Shown here: in pieces, positions 63,690-64,000 of the stretch
How positions within the stretch are numbered: the stretch's first letter is position 1
Layout: each line of letters starts with the position of its first letter
Assembly: GCA_023150835.1 (NCBI GenBank)
Contig: JAKLKB010000018.1
Coordinates: 13,130 to 77,129 of the forward strand
From: Myxococcota bacterium
Lineage (GTDB): Bacteria > Myxococcota_C > UBA6777
Length of the DNA stretch: 64,000 nucleotides
Direction: 5' to 3'
Translations under genes and position numbers: made by a program
Notes under the pieces: generated by a model
What the model was told of the DNA's origin: nothing
The model's database searches: none
Seen by the model: the letters and a program-made list of their open reading frames with translations, nothing else

Positions 63690-64000
63690 GTTTTGTGGGA
63701 CGCTGCCCCATAGGCGTTAGGTTAAGCCGAGGAAAGCCCCACCCACCCCGCCCTCCCCCTTACATGGGTAAAAACGCGGGCATCACGCAGAGGATGTCGA
63801 AAAGAAGAGTCCACGGAAAGCACGGAAAGTACGGAAAGTACGGAAAGTACGGAAAGTACGGAAAGCACGGAAAGTACGGAAAGCACGGAAAGTACGGAAA
63901 GTACGGAAAGTACGGAAAGTACGGAAAGTACGGAAAGTACGGAAAGTACGGAAAGTACGGAAAGTACGGAAAGTACGGAAAGTACGGAAAGTACGGAAAG
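63690..64000 (+). repeat. Family D repeat with a long 9-bp tandem array running off the window
   Basis: Starts with a B-end GTGGGACGCTGCCCCATAGG, then D: GGAAAGCCCC, CACCCCGCCCTCCCCCTTAC, CGGGCATCACGCAGAGGATG and GAAAAGAAGAGTCC. From 63813 to the end ACGGAAAGT (rarely ACGGAAAGC) repeats about 21 times without interruption. It contains no stop in any forward frame, but no gene start precedes it. Confidence 0.9.

Noticed and set aside
63813-64000. CRISPR array
   Set aside because: Units are 9 bp, directly adjacent, without spacers. The 33-bp repeats at 12605-12785 and 27-bp repeats at 46685-46840 are in frame within coding sequence and also have no spacers.

Overview
The window looks like chromosomal DNA of a Myxococcota-type (former deltaproteobacterial) organism of moderate GC content. 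The grounds are a MYXO-CTERM-like C-terminal tail (Cys, hydrophobic helix, Arg cluster) on the protein at 58877-61090, an AgmX/TonB-type C-terminal domain at 10515-11783, MopE-like 'DGKDNDCNGQIDEG' repeats, many lipoproteins with Glu/Pro-rich linkers, and eukaryote-like extracellular modules (Kazal, VWC-like, collagen-like). No transposase, rRNA, tRNA or CRISPR array was found. The finer lineage cannot be settled from this sequence.

Layout. 1-4200: two hypothetical proteins, then a leftward nucleotidyltransferase/winged-helix pair resembling a toxin-antitoxin module with its own repeat operator. 4200-11800: a GNAT acetyltransferase, glutaryl-CoA dehydrogenase (gcdH), an APS reductase with an N-terminal glutaredoxin-like domain, a small lipoprotein, an enlarged RecX with a duplicated C-terminal module, and a secretin-N/TonB-like envelope protein. 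11900-14200: an ECF sigma factor and a long repeat-bearing anti-sigma factor with overlapping stop and start. 14500-20000: an SH3-like small protein, three perfect CRP-type palindromes in tandem, a lipoprotein, an ILVBL/2-hydroxyacyl-CoA-lyase-like ThDP enzyme, a degraded head-repeat protein and a secreted protein. 20400-26900: dapD, a four-helix membrane protein, a Na/Pi cotransporter, and an arsR-acr3-arsC operon with a perfect ArsR operator. 27300-32100: a LysR regulator, an EF-hand/lysozyme-like protein facing a glycine-rich membrane protein, and a membrane-anchored PLP-barrel enzyme.

The centrepiece (32267-43697) is a TetR regulator, a TetR-type palindromic operator, a 3409-residue single-chain type I fatty acid synthase (AT-ER-DH-MPT-ACP-KR-KS) and, 19 bp downstream, a holo-ACP synthase. 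This is the fas-acpS arrangement of mycobacteria and corynebacteria, found here in a Myxococcota-like genome. 43700-64000 holds an NmrA-like protein, an alpha/beta hydrolase, a YaiI-family protein, a collagen-like lipoprotein, a beta-propeller protein, a Kazal/VWC lipoprotein, pirin, a SecA paralogue with a C-terminal membrane helix, a thioesterase, a TPR protein, a MYXO-CTERM protein, fumarase C and a lipoprotein.

Most larger intergenic gaps carry short dispersed repeats. Family A/B is MITE-like, with inverted ends AATAGGACTTACGCAGTTG or decayed versions. Family C is about 115 bp with ATACGAAATCC...GGATATCGTAT ends. Family D carries a 9-bp tandem array. One C copy is nested inside an A/B copy. 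Separately, the last codons of several genes are re-duplicated just downstream of the stop. The octamer GCGATCGC also appears enriched.
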